Shown piece by piece: positions 34,478 through 42,367 of a stretch of DNA of 64,000 nt. The stretch's first letter is position 1, and each line of letters starts with the position of its first letter. The notes beneath the pieces are model-generated. The model did no database searches. It saw only the letters and a list, made by a program, of their open reading frames with translations, and was not told where the DNA came from. The stretch lies in NCBI GenBank assembly GCA_020633975.1, contig JACKCR010000007.1, forward strand, positions 248,001-312,000. The letters are read 5' to 3'. Source of the DNA: Candidatus Eiseniibacteriota bacterium (GTDB lineage Bacteria; Eisenbacteria; RBG-16-71-46; CAIMUX01). Position numbers and translations under genes: made by a program.

Positions 34478-35785
34478 TCAGGACCGGCGGGGGACGTAAC
34501 TCCGAACGTACTGGATCAAGTCCTTGAACCAGTCATGGTAGCCAAACGCCTGCATTTCTTCGATCGCCTCGCCGTTCGTCCACCGGCCGGCCTCGATCCT
34601 GTAGAGCGCCGCCATCGTCCCTGTTCGATCCTTGCCTTGCTTGCAATGGAACGCCAGCGGCCGTCGCGCAGGATCGGTGAGAAGCTCGAGGAACTGCTCG
34701 ACCTGCGACGCCTTGGGTGGGCTCGACCAGAGGGTCGCCGTGAGTGGGATCTCGAAGTACTCGAATCCCAACTCCTTGGCCTTGTCCCGTTCACCGCCGT
34801 CTCCCGTCAAGTTGACGATGGTCCGAAACCCCCGACGCCGAAGTTCCTCGAGCCCTCGATCGCCCGGCCAATCACATCGAACCAAGTCCGGTTCGATGTA
34901 CGCAGCATTGTCCATCGGTAGCGTTCGGTCCTTCCGAGCGAACCGCCACGGAACCGAAGCGATCGGCTCTCTCTCGACCGGCCGAAAGACAGCCCAGACC
35001 GGACTGTGATCGCTCGCGTCCTCTTCGTCCAGGCCGACGCCGGACGGTGGATCGCCCGCATAGTCGAATCCACGGGCGAAGATGTGATCCACGGCAAACA
35101 CCTTGGTTGTGTGTCCCAGTCCGCGCGTGGGCCAACTGAATCCGGCGTCTTCGATCGGCTCCCCCACACCCTGTGCGTTGAAGTCTCCGCCGATGATGAC
35201 GGGTCCAGGATGCCATGCGACGTCACGTAGAATCGCTTCGACCTGGTCACGTCTACCCGATCGACTGACCAGGAAGGGGAGAGCGAGATGCACACTGTAG
35301 AGGCGAACCGGCCGCCCCTCGATGTCGACGGTGGCAGACACGGCGATCCGTCGCGAGTTCTTCCAGAACTCCGTGTGCGGAAGGAGGATCTTCTCGTCGT
35401 CTCGAAGTGGCCAACGGGAGAGGATCGCGTTTCCAAAGTCACGGCCGGTGCTGGCCGACACCATGGCCGGATAGTAGATCCAGTACATCCCCAGCGAGTC
35501 GGCGATCGCCTCGACACCCTTGGCGTCCATCTCCTGGAGAAGGACGACGTCCGCACCTTGGAGGCCAGGCGCCGTCCGCAGGAGCTCGATCGCCTCCGAG
35601 ATCCGCCTTGCGTGCTCCACGTTGAACGAGACGACGCGGATCTCGGAATCCGGATCGGGGAGCAGATTGGTTGCGGTACCGGAGTACCTCGGAGAGTTGG
35701 GCGCGGTGTAGTTATGGGTCGAGGCACAGCCGGACAGCAACAAGTTGGCCGAAAGCGCGATCAGGAGTCCAACCCCGAAGGTCAC
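34478..35785 (-). CDS. Lipoprotein: endonuclease/exonuclease/phosphatase domain fused to dual-specificity phosphatase
   Basis: 435 residues. The N-terminus is a lipoprotein signal (LLIALSANLLLSGCAS). The EEP domain follows: VVSFNVEHARRI, VVLLQEMDA, YSVHLALPF, IIGGDFNA and the terminal catalytic ASDHSPVWA. From about residue 305 a tyrosine/dual-specificity phosphatase domain follows with YIEPDLVRCDWPG, RTIVNLTGDG and the P-loop FHCKQGKDRTGT (CX5R). So two phosphatase folds are anchored on one envelope protein; phosphoinositides, inositol phosphates or phosphoproteins are conceivable substrates. The start is a GTG at 35785 that overlaps the upstream stop as GTGA; no other start codon is available between it and the upstream gene. 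Confidence 0.82.
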   Translation of the reverse strand: MTFGVGLLIALSANLLLSGCASTHNYTAPNSPRYSGTATNLLPDPDSEIRVVSFNVEHARRISEAIELLRTAPGLQGADVVLLQEMDAKGVEAIADSLGMYWIYYPAMVSASTGRDFGNAILSRWPLRDDEKILLPHTEFWKNSRRIAVSATVDIEGRPVRLYSVHLALPFLVSRSGRRDQVEAILRDVAWHPGPVIIGGDFNAQGVGEPIEDAGFSWPTRGLGHTTKVFAVDHIFARGFDYAGDPPSGVGLDEEDASDHSPVWAVFRPVEREPIASVPWRFARKDRTLPMDNAAYIEPDLVRCDWPGDRGLEELRRRGFRTIVNLTGDGGERDKAKELGFEYFEIPLTATLWSSPPKASQVEQFLELLTDPARRPLAFHCKQGKDRTGTMAALYRIEAGRWTNGEAIEEMQAFGYHDWFKDLIQYVRSYVPRRS

Positions 35786-36417
35786 TCCTCGGCAGCTTCG
35801 GAGCTGTCTTCTCTCAGCTTGGAGAACAGAGCCTCGAGGTCCGGAGCTTCTTCGATGCTCGATGTGAGCGGCTCGAGAACCACGGGATAGCCTGCCAACA
35901 ACTCCAGTTCTGATAGTTCCTCCAACCCAAGGCCGCCCAAGATGTCCACGAGCAGATCTCGAGATTGTGCCCAGACTTGAAGATGCTTGGTCGGCGTCAC
36001 GAGGACACCGCTGACCTTTCCACCCGCATCGTCGACTAGCCCGAACTGCACCCACGCGTCATGAACCAGTCGATGCGCGTACGGTTCCAGAACCTCGAGC
36101 CAGCGCCCCGCGCTGTCCCTCGCAATCGGTTCGAGCTCCGAGTCCGGATCCCCCAGAAGCAGCTGGCAGGACTCCGCGCCCGCCGGAAGCAACGCGCGAA
36201 CGAGCGTGGAGAACGCGGACCAGAGTCCGGGCGCGTCTACGTTCGCCTCCGCGAACACTTGGAACTCCGGTTCTTCGGACGCCCGCACCACGAAGCCGGG
36301 CCTGAGGTTCGCCCTCCCGATTCGAGCCCAGAGCCGATCCCGCTCGGCCCGTGGTCCGGTCAGTTCCTCGCGAGCCGGGAAGCGGATCCCGTCGGGAAAA
36401 ACCAATGTACTACTCAT
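35782..36417 (-). CDS. Uncharacterised protein translationally coupled to the lipoprotein phosphatase
   Basis: 211 residues from ATG 36417; I do not recognise a family. It is acidic and appears globular, with alternating strands and helices. Notable segments are FPDGIRFPAREEL near the N-terminus, LEPYAHRLVHDAWVQFGLVDD in the middle and VSGVLVTPTKHLQVWAQSRDLLVDILG further on. No signal peptide or membrane segment. The frame extends upstream to 36531 into the end of pyk, but those residues are not conserved-looking. Its stop overlaps the GTG start of the lipoprotein gene, so the two are likely made together, and it follows pyk on the same strand by 58 bases. Confidence 0.7.
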   Translation of the reverse strand: MSSTLVFPDGIRFPAREELTGPRAERDRLWARIGRANLRPGFVVRASEEPEFQVFAEANVDAPGLWSAFSTLVRALLPAGAESCQLLLGDPDSELEPIARDSAGRWLEVLEPYAHRLVHDAWVQFGLVDDAGGKVSGVLVTPTKHLQVWAQSRDLLVDILGGLGLEELSELELLAGYPVVLEPLTSSIEEAPDLEALFSKLREDSSEAAEE

Positions 36418-36475
36418 GACCCAGCCCCCAAGTCTCCGAGTCCGTCTCCCACTCGAGTGACGCCTGCCCTCCGAC

Positions 36476-38110
36476 TCACACTCGTACCCATCGAAGTAAG
36501 TTGCTCGCTTCAGCGAGGTCCGCAGCTCCACCCAAGAGCACGACGGTGTCTCCCTTCTTCACCCTTCCCACGCTCTTCAGCATCTCGACTCCCCTCCGCA
36601 GGAGCTCGTCCACCGTCCGAGCCCTACCGACCACCAGGGCGTCGGTGTTCCACGCGAGCGAAAGCTTGCGCCGAGTCGCTTCTGTTGGAGTGAGACAGAC
36701 GATCGGAACATGCGGACGGTAGCGAGACACTCGATACCCAGTACGGCCACTCACCGTGAACACGACGATCGCCTTCGCTTCGGAAACCTCGGCCAACTCG
36801 ACGGTCGCCCTCGCCATCGCCTGCACCGGATCCCCCCACTCTTCCGCGACCGGATCGTACTCGAGGAGATCCCCCCCGGCGAGGTCGTCCCTTAGCGCGC
36901 GCTCCGTCTCGCGCGCGATGCGCGAGAGAGTCTGAACCGACTCCACCGGATAGGAGCCGACCGCAGACTCTGCAGAGAGCATCACTGCATCCGTACCGTC
37001 GAGGATCGCGTTTGCCACGTCCGACACCTCCGCCCGAGTCGGCGTGGCGGACTGAATCATCGATTCGAGCATCTGGGTCGCCGTGATCGAGAAGACGCCC
37101 TTCGCACGAGCGCGGCGCAGAATCTCCTTCTGCCAGATCGGCACCTTCTCCAGTGAGATCTCCACACCCAGGTCGCCACGCGCCACCATGACCCCGTCCG
37201 ACTCCTCCAAGATCGCATCGAGATACTCGAGTGCCGTCGGCCTCTCGATCTTCGCGATCAAAGCCGGCCCCTCACGAAGGGAAGACGCAGAGCGGTCCGC
37301 AAGCACACCCTCGGCCGCCCACCCCCCGTCACGCCACCCCGTCTCTGAGACGTACTTCCGGATCCGTTTCCGGACACGTCGCAACTCGTCTGCCGTCTGG
37401 ACGAACGACAGCGCCACGAAGTCGGCCCGCGCGACGAGTGCGAAATCGAGGTCTTCTAGATCCTTCGGTGTCGGCACGGCGAGGTCGATCTTCCGGCCCG
37501 GAAGGTTCACCCCAGCCCGGCTTTTGAGCATCCCGCCACGAACTACCTTGCCGAACAACCCTGGCGCAGGACTCGCGGAGCGAGCCCGCGCGCTTTGTGT
37601 CGACGCCCGGCCCGCCTTCGCATGGTCCCCCGTGTTGCCGCTCTTGGCCGCGCGCCGCCCCTGCCCAGCTCGATCCGCTGCGGAACCGATGACCTCGATC
37701 TCGAGCTTTCCATCGTCCAGCAAAAGTCGATCTCCTGGCCCCAACTGATCGACCAACCGCTTCGGATCGATCGAGACCGTCGTCTCGTCGACACCCTTGC
37801 TCCCGCCGACGATCTTCACTGTCGACCCCACGGCGAGATGCACCAGCTCACCCGTGACCGTGGTGCCGGTCCGGATCTTGGGTCCACGGAGGTCCACCAG
37901 GATCGCAACTGGCCGATCGAGTTCATGGGCCACCTCGCGAACCCGTTCCGCGCGCGCGTGGTGCTCTTCATGCGTGCCGTGGGACATGTTGAAGCGGAAC
38001 ACATCCACGCCGGCCCGGATCATCTCCCGGATCTGGCCCTCGGATTGGGTCGCGGGCCCGATGGTCGCCACGATCCTGGTTCCCACCCTATCGAACGCAT
38101 TCCCTTTCAT
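36476..38110 (-). CDS. pyk: Pyruvate kinase with insertion in the B domain
   Basis: 544 residues; typical length is about 470. All core motifs are present: TRIVATIGPAT, DVFRFNMSHGT, LVDLRGPKIRTG, GVNLPGRKIDL, LSFVQTADEL, ALIAKIERPTALE, GVMVARGDLGVEI and TQMLESMIQSATPTRAEVSDVANAILDGTDAVMLS. It converts phosphoenolpyruvate and ADP to pyruvate and ATP. Two insertions stand out: about 44 residues (142-186) rich in Ala, Arg, Gly and Ser in the mobile B domain, and about 18 residues before ALIAKIERP. ATG 38110 lies directly at the conserved N-terminus; the open frame up to 38290 is not family-like. Confidence 0.93.
   Translation of the reverse strand: MKGNAFDRVGTRIVATIGPATQSEGQIREMIRAGVDVFRFNMSHGTHEEHHARAERVREVAHELDRPVAILVDLRGPKIRTGTTVTGELVHLAVGSTVKIVGGSKGVDETTVSIDPKRLVDQLGPGDRLLLDDGKLEIEVIGSAADRAGQGRRAAKSGNTGDHAKAGRASTQSARARSASPAPGLFGKVVRGGMLKSRAGVNLPGRKIDLAVPTPKDLEDLDFALVARADFVALSFVQTADELRRVRKRIRKYVSETGWRDGGWAAEGVLADRSASSLREGPALIAKIERPTALEYLDAILEESDGVMVARGDLGVEISLEKVPIWQKEILRRARAKGVFSITATQMLESMIQSATPTRAEVSDVANAILDGTDAVMLSAESAVGSYPVESVQTLSRIARETERALRDDLAGGDLLEYDPVAEEWGDPVQAMARATVELAEVSEAKAIVVFTVSGRTGYRVSRYRPHVPIVCLTPTEATRRKLSLAWNTDALVVGRARTVDELLRRGVEMLKSVGRVKKGDTVVLLGGAADLAEASNLLRWVRV
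37553..37684 (-). other. Low-complexity insertion inside pyruvate kinase
   Basis: Encodes roughly residues 143-186, Ala/Arg/Ser/Gly-rich, between LDDGKLEIEV and GKVVRGGMLKSRAG. Other pyruvate kinases have a short turn here. It lies in the lid domain and should be flexible. Confidence 0.7.
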
Positions 38111-38394
38111 GCCCTCTCCCTTGTGGATCGGAAAGTGTGCCTGGCCGATCCTCTTGTGGACCAACTCACTCCTACGCTTCAGTTTAGCTCCATACTGACA
38201 CATTTGGACGGGCATCGTAAGTGACCAACTACCAATGGATTGGGTAGGAGGGACATTTGTCGATCCACAACGTTTGTGCACCACAACCAACGGGTGGCGG
38301 TCGATCTATAGATGTGGACCACACCCGTGATCCATCAGCCAAAAGACACGAACGCCCAGAGCGTCCAATGCACTGACGGAAGGACTCCACTCGA

Positions 38395-39072
38395 GTGCGG
38401 AAGCTACGGATAGCGCGCCGGACCATCGCCTGCGCAATGCTCTACGTCTCGATGCCGATGGTCGCGCACAGCGCCAGCATCGAGGGCGAGGTCCTTCCAC
38501 TCCCGCCTCGTCAGAAAGCCGTCGTCGTCAATCCATACCCAGGCCGGGCGCATACGTCCACCGCGCATGCGGAGGAGGCTCGTCCTACCGGTGCGTGGAA
38601 GGACGTCGTCGTCTTCCTCCGCGGTGACGATCTACCGACGCGCGCCACGAAAGGGAAGGCTCACGAACTCGCTCAGCGGGGCAAAGCGTTCGTGCCGCAC
38701 GTACTCCCGATCGAGGTCGGGGACAGAGTCGAGTTTCCGAACTTCGATCCGTTCTATCACAACGTCTTCTCCTACTCGCCAGTGAAGCGCTTCGACTTGG
38801 GCAAGTATGCGGAGGGTCAGTCGAGTTCGATCATGTTCCCGGATCCCGGCGAAGTTCGAATCTTCTGCGACATCCACTCCGAGATGAACGCGGTCATCCT
38901 GGTGATGGGGAATCGGTTCTTCACGCAGCCTGACGAGTCCGGCCACTTCCAGATTTCGGACGTCCCTCCGGGTCGGTATGAACTCGTTCTGTGGCATCCG
39001 GATCGTCCCGAGCAGGCAAGGACCGTGGACGTCCCCGTGTCTGGCCTCGACGGCCTGACGTTGGGCTTCTGA
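38395..39072 (+). CDS. Periplasmic cupredoxin-domain protein (methylamine-utilisation-like)
   Basis: 225 residues from a GTG start with GGAAGG upstream. A signal peptide ends at VAHSAS. The plastocyanin-like core contains the type-1 copper ligands in order: His in FDPFYHNVFSY, then Cys, His and Met in IFCDIHSEMNAVILV. A carboxypeptidase-regulatory-like beta domain (GHFQISDVPPGRYELVLWHP) follows. Such proteins are annotated as methylamine utilisation protein but are more often electron carriers or copper sensors. It is 12 bases before a histidine kinase gene, and the two plus the porin form an operon. A copper or redox sensing partnership is inference. Confidence 0.85.
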   Translation: MRKLRIARRTIACAMLYVSMPMVAHSASIEGEVLPLPPRQKAVVVNPYPGRAHTSTAHAEEARPTGAWKDVVVFLRGDDLPTRATKGKAHELAQRGKAFVPHVLPIEVGDRVEFPNFDPFYHNVFSYSPVKRFDLGKYAEGQSSSIMFPDPGEVRIFCDIHSEMNAVILVMGNRFFTQPDESGHFQISDVPPGRYELVLWHPDRPEQARTVDVPVSGLDGLTLGF

Positions 39073-39084
39073 GGTGGGCGAGTG

Positions 39085-40947
39085 ATGGATCCAAGGCCGC
39101 GACTCGAGAAGGAACCCAAGCGAGACGGGCACACTCCACTCCGGTCGAGCGGCGCCCCGTCCGTAACCACTCTATCGGGGGAGGTGAAGCCGCGTCTGGC
39201 TCGCCGCATCCTCGCACTCACGTTGGTCCCGATCCTCCTCGCGATCGGGGTTTCCGTCGCCCTGGTCGATCGTCAGGTACGAACTCTCACAGAGGCGGAG
39301 ATTCAGGAGCAACTCTGGGTAGCACGGACCCTAGCACTCGATCTTCTCAGCTCCCGCGAGCAGGAGCTCCTCACCCAGGGCTGGATCGTCGCGCGGGATC
39401 CGAAGTTCTTCGCCATGCTCGCGTCGATCGGGATCGAGCGCGACGCCAGCTACCGGAGAACGCTGGAAGACATCGCGATCCAGTTCGCTGCGACCTTGGA
39501 CAGCGACCGGCTGGAGATCCTGGACGACTCGGGAGTCGTCCAGGCGCAGTTCGAACCACGCCGTTCTGCGTACGGGCTACCTGTCGTGCCGAGAAACGCG
39601 TCCACGGAAGTCGACATCGTGTCTGCCCTCCAGGGGAGCCCTACGGTGGGACTGACTTGGGCGGAAGCGGGTACCTTGATCCAGACCGCAACGGTCCCGG
39701 TCTGGGTAGGAGATCGCATCGTTGGAGTGCTCCGCCACGGTCGACGCATCGACACGGAACTGCTCGGCAAGATCCGTTCGCTGACACGGTGCGAGATTGC
39801 GTTTCGATGCGGAGACGACATCGCGGCGAGCACACTGCTCGACCCGGGCACATCGCACATCGACGTCACCGAGCAGTTGGCCACACTACAAGGCGACTCT
39901 GTCTCGGTGAGCCTCTACCGTTCGATCGTGCCGGAAGAGAAGTTTCTCGCCTCGCTCAGGACCAAACTCGCGATCATCGGGCTTGGCGTCATCGTGATCA
40001 GCCTTCTCGGCGCTCGCGCCGTCGTCCGTAGGCTCACCGGACCTGTCCACACCCTCGTCCGCGCGGCCATCCGACTGGAGCGGGGAGAGCCGGACAGCGA
40101 GATCGACATTCGCACCGGAGACGAGCTGGAGTACCTGGGGCGGCGGTTTGGCGAGATGCGCTCGACCTTGAGAAACCAGATCGAATCGCTACGCGAACTG
40201 GACCGGATGAAGTCTACTTTCCTCACGATCGCATCACACGAGCTACGGACCCCCGCGACCATCATTCAGGGGAACGTCGAGCTCCTCGAGTACCTCCCCC
40301 AGCCGGATGACGAGCAGTTTCCCGAGGTGATCGACGGACTTCGCCGCGGCGTCGCCCGACTACACAGCGTCTTGGAGCGAATCGGAGACATGGCGTTGCT
40401 CGACAGCGAGAAGATGCGGCTCTCCATGCGCCGATTCGATGGTCGGGAACTCCTCCCCGAGCTGTCCACCTGGTGGAACCGCTCGAAGCAGGAGCGTGCG
40501 CTCGACTTCACCGTCCACGCGCCAGCCGATCCCGTGCCACTCCACGCCGACGCCGGCCGGCTTCGCCAGGCGATCCAGAACCTACTCCACAACACGTTCC
40601 GATTCACACCAGATGGTGGGACCGTCCGCCTCTCGCTCGAGGTCCACGGAAAGATTGGGCGCTTCGTCGTCGAAGACGACGGCATCGGCGTTCCATCCGA
40701 ACACCGCGAGTCGATCTTCGAGGCATTCTACGAAGCGAGGGACGTGCTCGGGCATCGTTCCGGAGACACCGAGTTCGGTTCGGCCGGTCTGGGCCTCGGT
40801 CTCGCCTTGTCTCGAAGTATCGCGCACGCCCACGACGGAACGATCGCGTACGAGCCCGTGCCGGCGGGAGGAAGTCGCTTCGTCATCGAGATCCCGTTGG
40901 CGAACACAGGAGAATCAGTGCTCGAAACAGGAGAGATCGCGGCATGA
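39085..40947 (+). CDS. Membrane sensor histidine kinase with Cache-like periplasmic domain
   Basis: 620 residues. Order: membrane helix (about 44-64), a periplasmic sensor of about 230 residues with a Cache-like pattern (LEILDDSGVVQAQFEPR, then GVLRHGRRIDTELLGKIRSLTRCEIAF), second helix (about 293-315), HAMP, HisKA with ASHELRTP (phospho-acceptor His385) and HATPase_c with QNLLHNTFRFTPDGG, VEDDGIGVP and GLGLGLALSRSI. No receiver domain is fused and no response regulator gene is adjacent, so it is an orphan kinase. GTG 39082 and ATG 39085 are alternative starts; GAGGTG favours the ATG. Its end overlaps the porin start by ATGA. Confidence 0.92.
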   Translation: MDPRPRLEKEPKRDGHTPLRSSGAPSVTTLSGEVKPRLARRILALTLVPILLAIGVSVALVDRQVRTLTEAEIQEQLWVARTLALDLLSSREQELLTQGWIVARDPKFFAMLASIGIERDASYRRTLEDIAIQFAATLDSDRLEILDDSGVVQAQFEPRRSAYGLPVVPRNASTEVDIVSALQGSPTVGLTWAEAGTLIQTATVPVWVGDRIVGVLRHGRRIDTELLGKIRSLTRCEIAFRCGDDIAASTLLDPGTSHIDVTEQLATLQGDSVSVSLYRSIVPEEKFLASLRTKLAIIGLGVIVISLLGARAVVRRLTGPVHTLVRAAIRLERGEPDSEIDIRTGDELEYLGRRFGEMRSTLRNQIESLRELDRMKSTFLTIASHELRTPATIIQGNVELLEYLPQPDDEQFPEVIDGLRRGVARLHSVLERIGDMALLDSEKMRLSMRRFDGRELLPELSTWWNRSKQERALDFTVHAPADPVPLHADAGRLRQAIQNLLHNTFRFTPDGGTVRLSLEVHGKIGRFVVEDDGIGVPSEHRESIFEAFYEARDVLGHRSGDTEFGSAGLGLGLALSRSIAHAHDGTIAYEPVPAGGSRFVIEIPLANTGESVLETGEIAA

Positions 40948-42290
40948 AAAGCCTCAGGCGAATCTCGACGGCAGTGACCGCGCCACTTCTTGGTGCGAAG
41001 CGAGAGCACCAGGCACGTCTTGGCCCATCGGCAACGGCTCTGGCGTGTCTCGGCGCGTCGGCAACGGCTCTGGCGCGTCTCGGCGCGACGGCCGCGAATC
41101 TGGCGCTTCTCGGCGCGGCGGCCACGACTCTGGCGTTGTTCAGCGCGACAACGGCCCATGCGCAGGCGGTCACCGTCCACGGAAGGATGACCTCGACGCT
41201 GCGGCCGGAGTCGGACGGCGTCGCCTTGAACGAGAGCAACCGAGGAGAGACGCCGTTCGACTTCCTCGACGTGGACCTCTTCCTCGATGCGGCTCCGACC
41301 GATGATCTACAGCTTCGAACATGGCTCGTGTTCAATGACGTCTACCCTCACACGATGAGCCTGGCCGCAGCCATTCTGCTCTACGAAGTCGTAGACGGTG
41401 GACGGCTCTACCTCCAGGCGGGGAAGATCCCCGTCCCGCTGGGGAACTACCTGGACCGATTCGCCGCAGACCGCAGCCCGATCATCGGAATCCCGCTCGC
41501 CTGGCATTGGCACAGCAGCCTTGCACGGGACATCGTCCCTCGGAGCGCCGACGCGCTCCTCGCAGCGAGCGGCACCGGACAGACCGCTCCGCCCGTCTAC
41601 CCGGACGCCGCTTCGAGCCGTCGGGGACTCGCGCTGCTCTACGCTGCCTGTTACGACTACGGCGCCGTCGCAATCGGCTCCGCCGGTTCTTGGGAGTACC
41701 GTGCGGGGCTCCTCGCCGGCACGCCCGGCAATCCAGCCGCAGGCAACGACGCAAACGACAGCCGAACCCTCGCGGGACGGCTAGGTTGGTCGCCCGGCCC
41801 GTTCCTTCGAGTCGGAGCATCGGGAGCTTGGGGAGCCTATCTCCCGGACGACGTGGGACTGCCGGATGGGTTGTCGCTGTCTGGCAGCGATGAACCCGGA
41901 GACTACGCGCAAACAGCCCTGGTCTTCGACATCGAAGCGTCACGAGGCCACGGCGCGCTCTTCTCCGAGGTCGCATGGAGCCGCTACGAATCTCCGTTCA
42001 TCGACGACGACCTGGACCAGGTGTCGTACTACGTCGAAGCCCTCTACCGCGTAGCTGCGGGCTGGACGGTCGGCGCCCGTTGGGACGAGATCCGTTTCAG
42101 TGAGATCGCAAGCGATTCGGGCGACAGTTCACGGTGGAGCGAGTCGCACAAGCGACTTGAGCTGGGCTCGTCCTACGATGTCTCTCGTAGCTTCACGATC
42201 CGGACGGGGCTCCAGATGAACCATGCGGGAGCCGAAGGGTTCGATCCCGACGCGAACGTCGTGGCCGTACAGCTCATCGGTCGCTTCTAG
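40944..42290 (+). CDS. Outer-membrane porin-like beta-barrel protein with repeat-built signal peptide
   Basis: 448 residues. A very long hydrophobic N-terminus of 74 residues ends in a normal cleavage region (TTAHAQA) but is made of 10-residue repeats such as RLGATAANLA and LLGAAATTLA. The mature part has alternating amphipathic strands ending in aromatic residues: VHGRMTSTLRPES, LYLQAGKIPVPLGNYLDRF, YYVEALYRVAAGWTVGARWDEIRF, and a terminal phenylalanine (VAVQLIGRF), as in outer-membrane barrels. It resembles the phosphate-selective or carbohydrate porins that accompany cupredoxin-kinase pairs. Translation is coupled to the kinase by an ATGA overlap. Substrate unknown. Confidence 0.8.
   Translation: MKSLRRISTAVTAPLLGAKREHQARLGPSATALACLGASATALARLGATAANLALLGAAATTLALFSATTAHAQAVTVHGRMTSTLRPESDGVALNESNRGETPFDFLDVDLFLDAAPTDDLQLRTWLVFNDVYPHTMSLAAAILLYEVVDGGRLYLQAGKIPVPLGNYLDRFAADRSPIIGIPLAWHWHSSLARDIVPRSADALLAASGTGQTAPPVYPDAASSRRGLALLYAACYDYGAVAIGSAGSWEYRAGLLAGTPGNPAAGNDANDSRTLAGRLGWSPGPFLRVGASGAWGAYLPDDVGLPDGLSLSGSDEPGDYAQTALVFDIEASRGHGALFSEVAWSRYESPFIDDDLDQVSYYVEALYRVAAGWTVGARWDEIRFSEIASDSGDSSRWSESHKRLELGSSYDVSRSFTIRTGLQMNHAGAEGFDPDANVVAVQLIGRF
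40986..41165 (+). repeat. 30 bp tandem repeat inside the porin signal-peptide coding region
   Basis: Five copies start at 41016, 41046, 41076, 41106 and 41136; a degenerate sixth precedes them at 40986. Each is 30 bases, in frame, and encodes a decapeptide of the form x-L-G-A-x-A-x-x-L-A. Copies 1 and 2 differ at only a few bases (shared block TCGGCAACGGCTCTGGCG), so duplication is recent there. The last copy merges with the cleavage site. Confidence 0.9.
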
Positions 42291-42367
42291 CGCCAACCCG
42301 CGCGAATCAGCACGGCTCGGCACGTCCGGCGCTCGACGGCAGGGAAGGGAACTCCGGCCCGGCCCTG

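Noticed and set aside
40986-41165. CRISPR-like array because of regular 30 bp periodicity
   Set aside because: There are no spacers; copies are directly adjacent, in frame, and lie inside a coding region.
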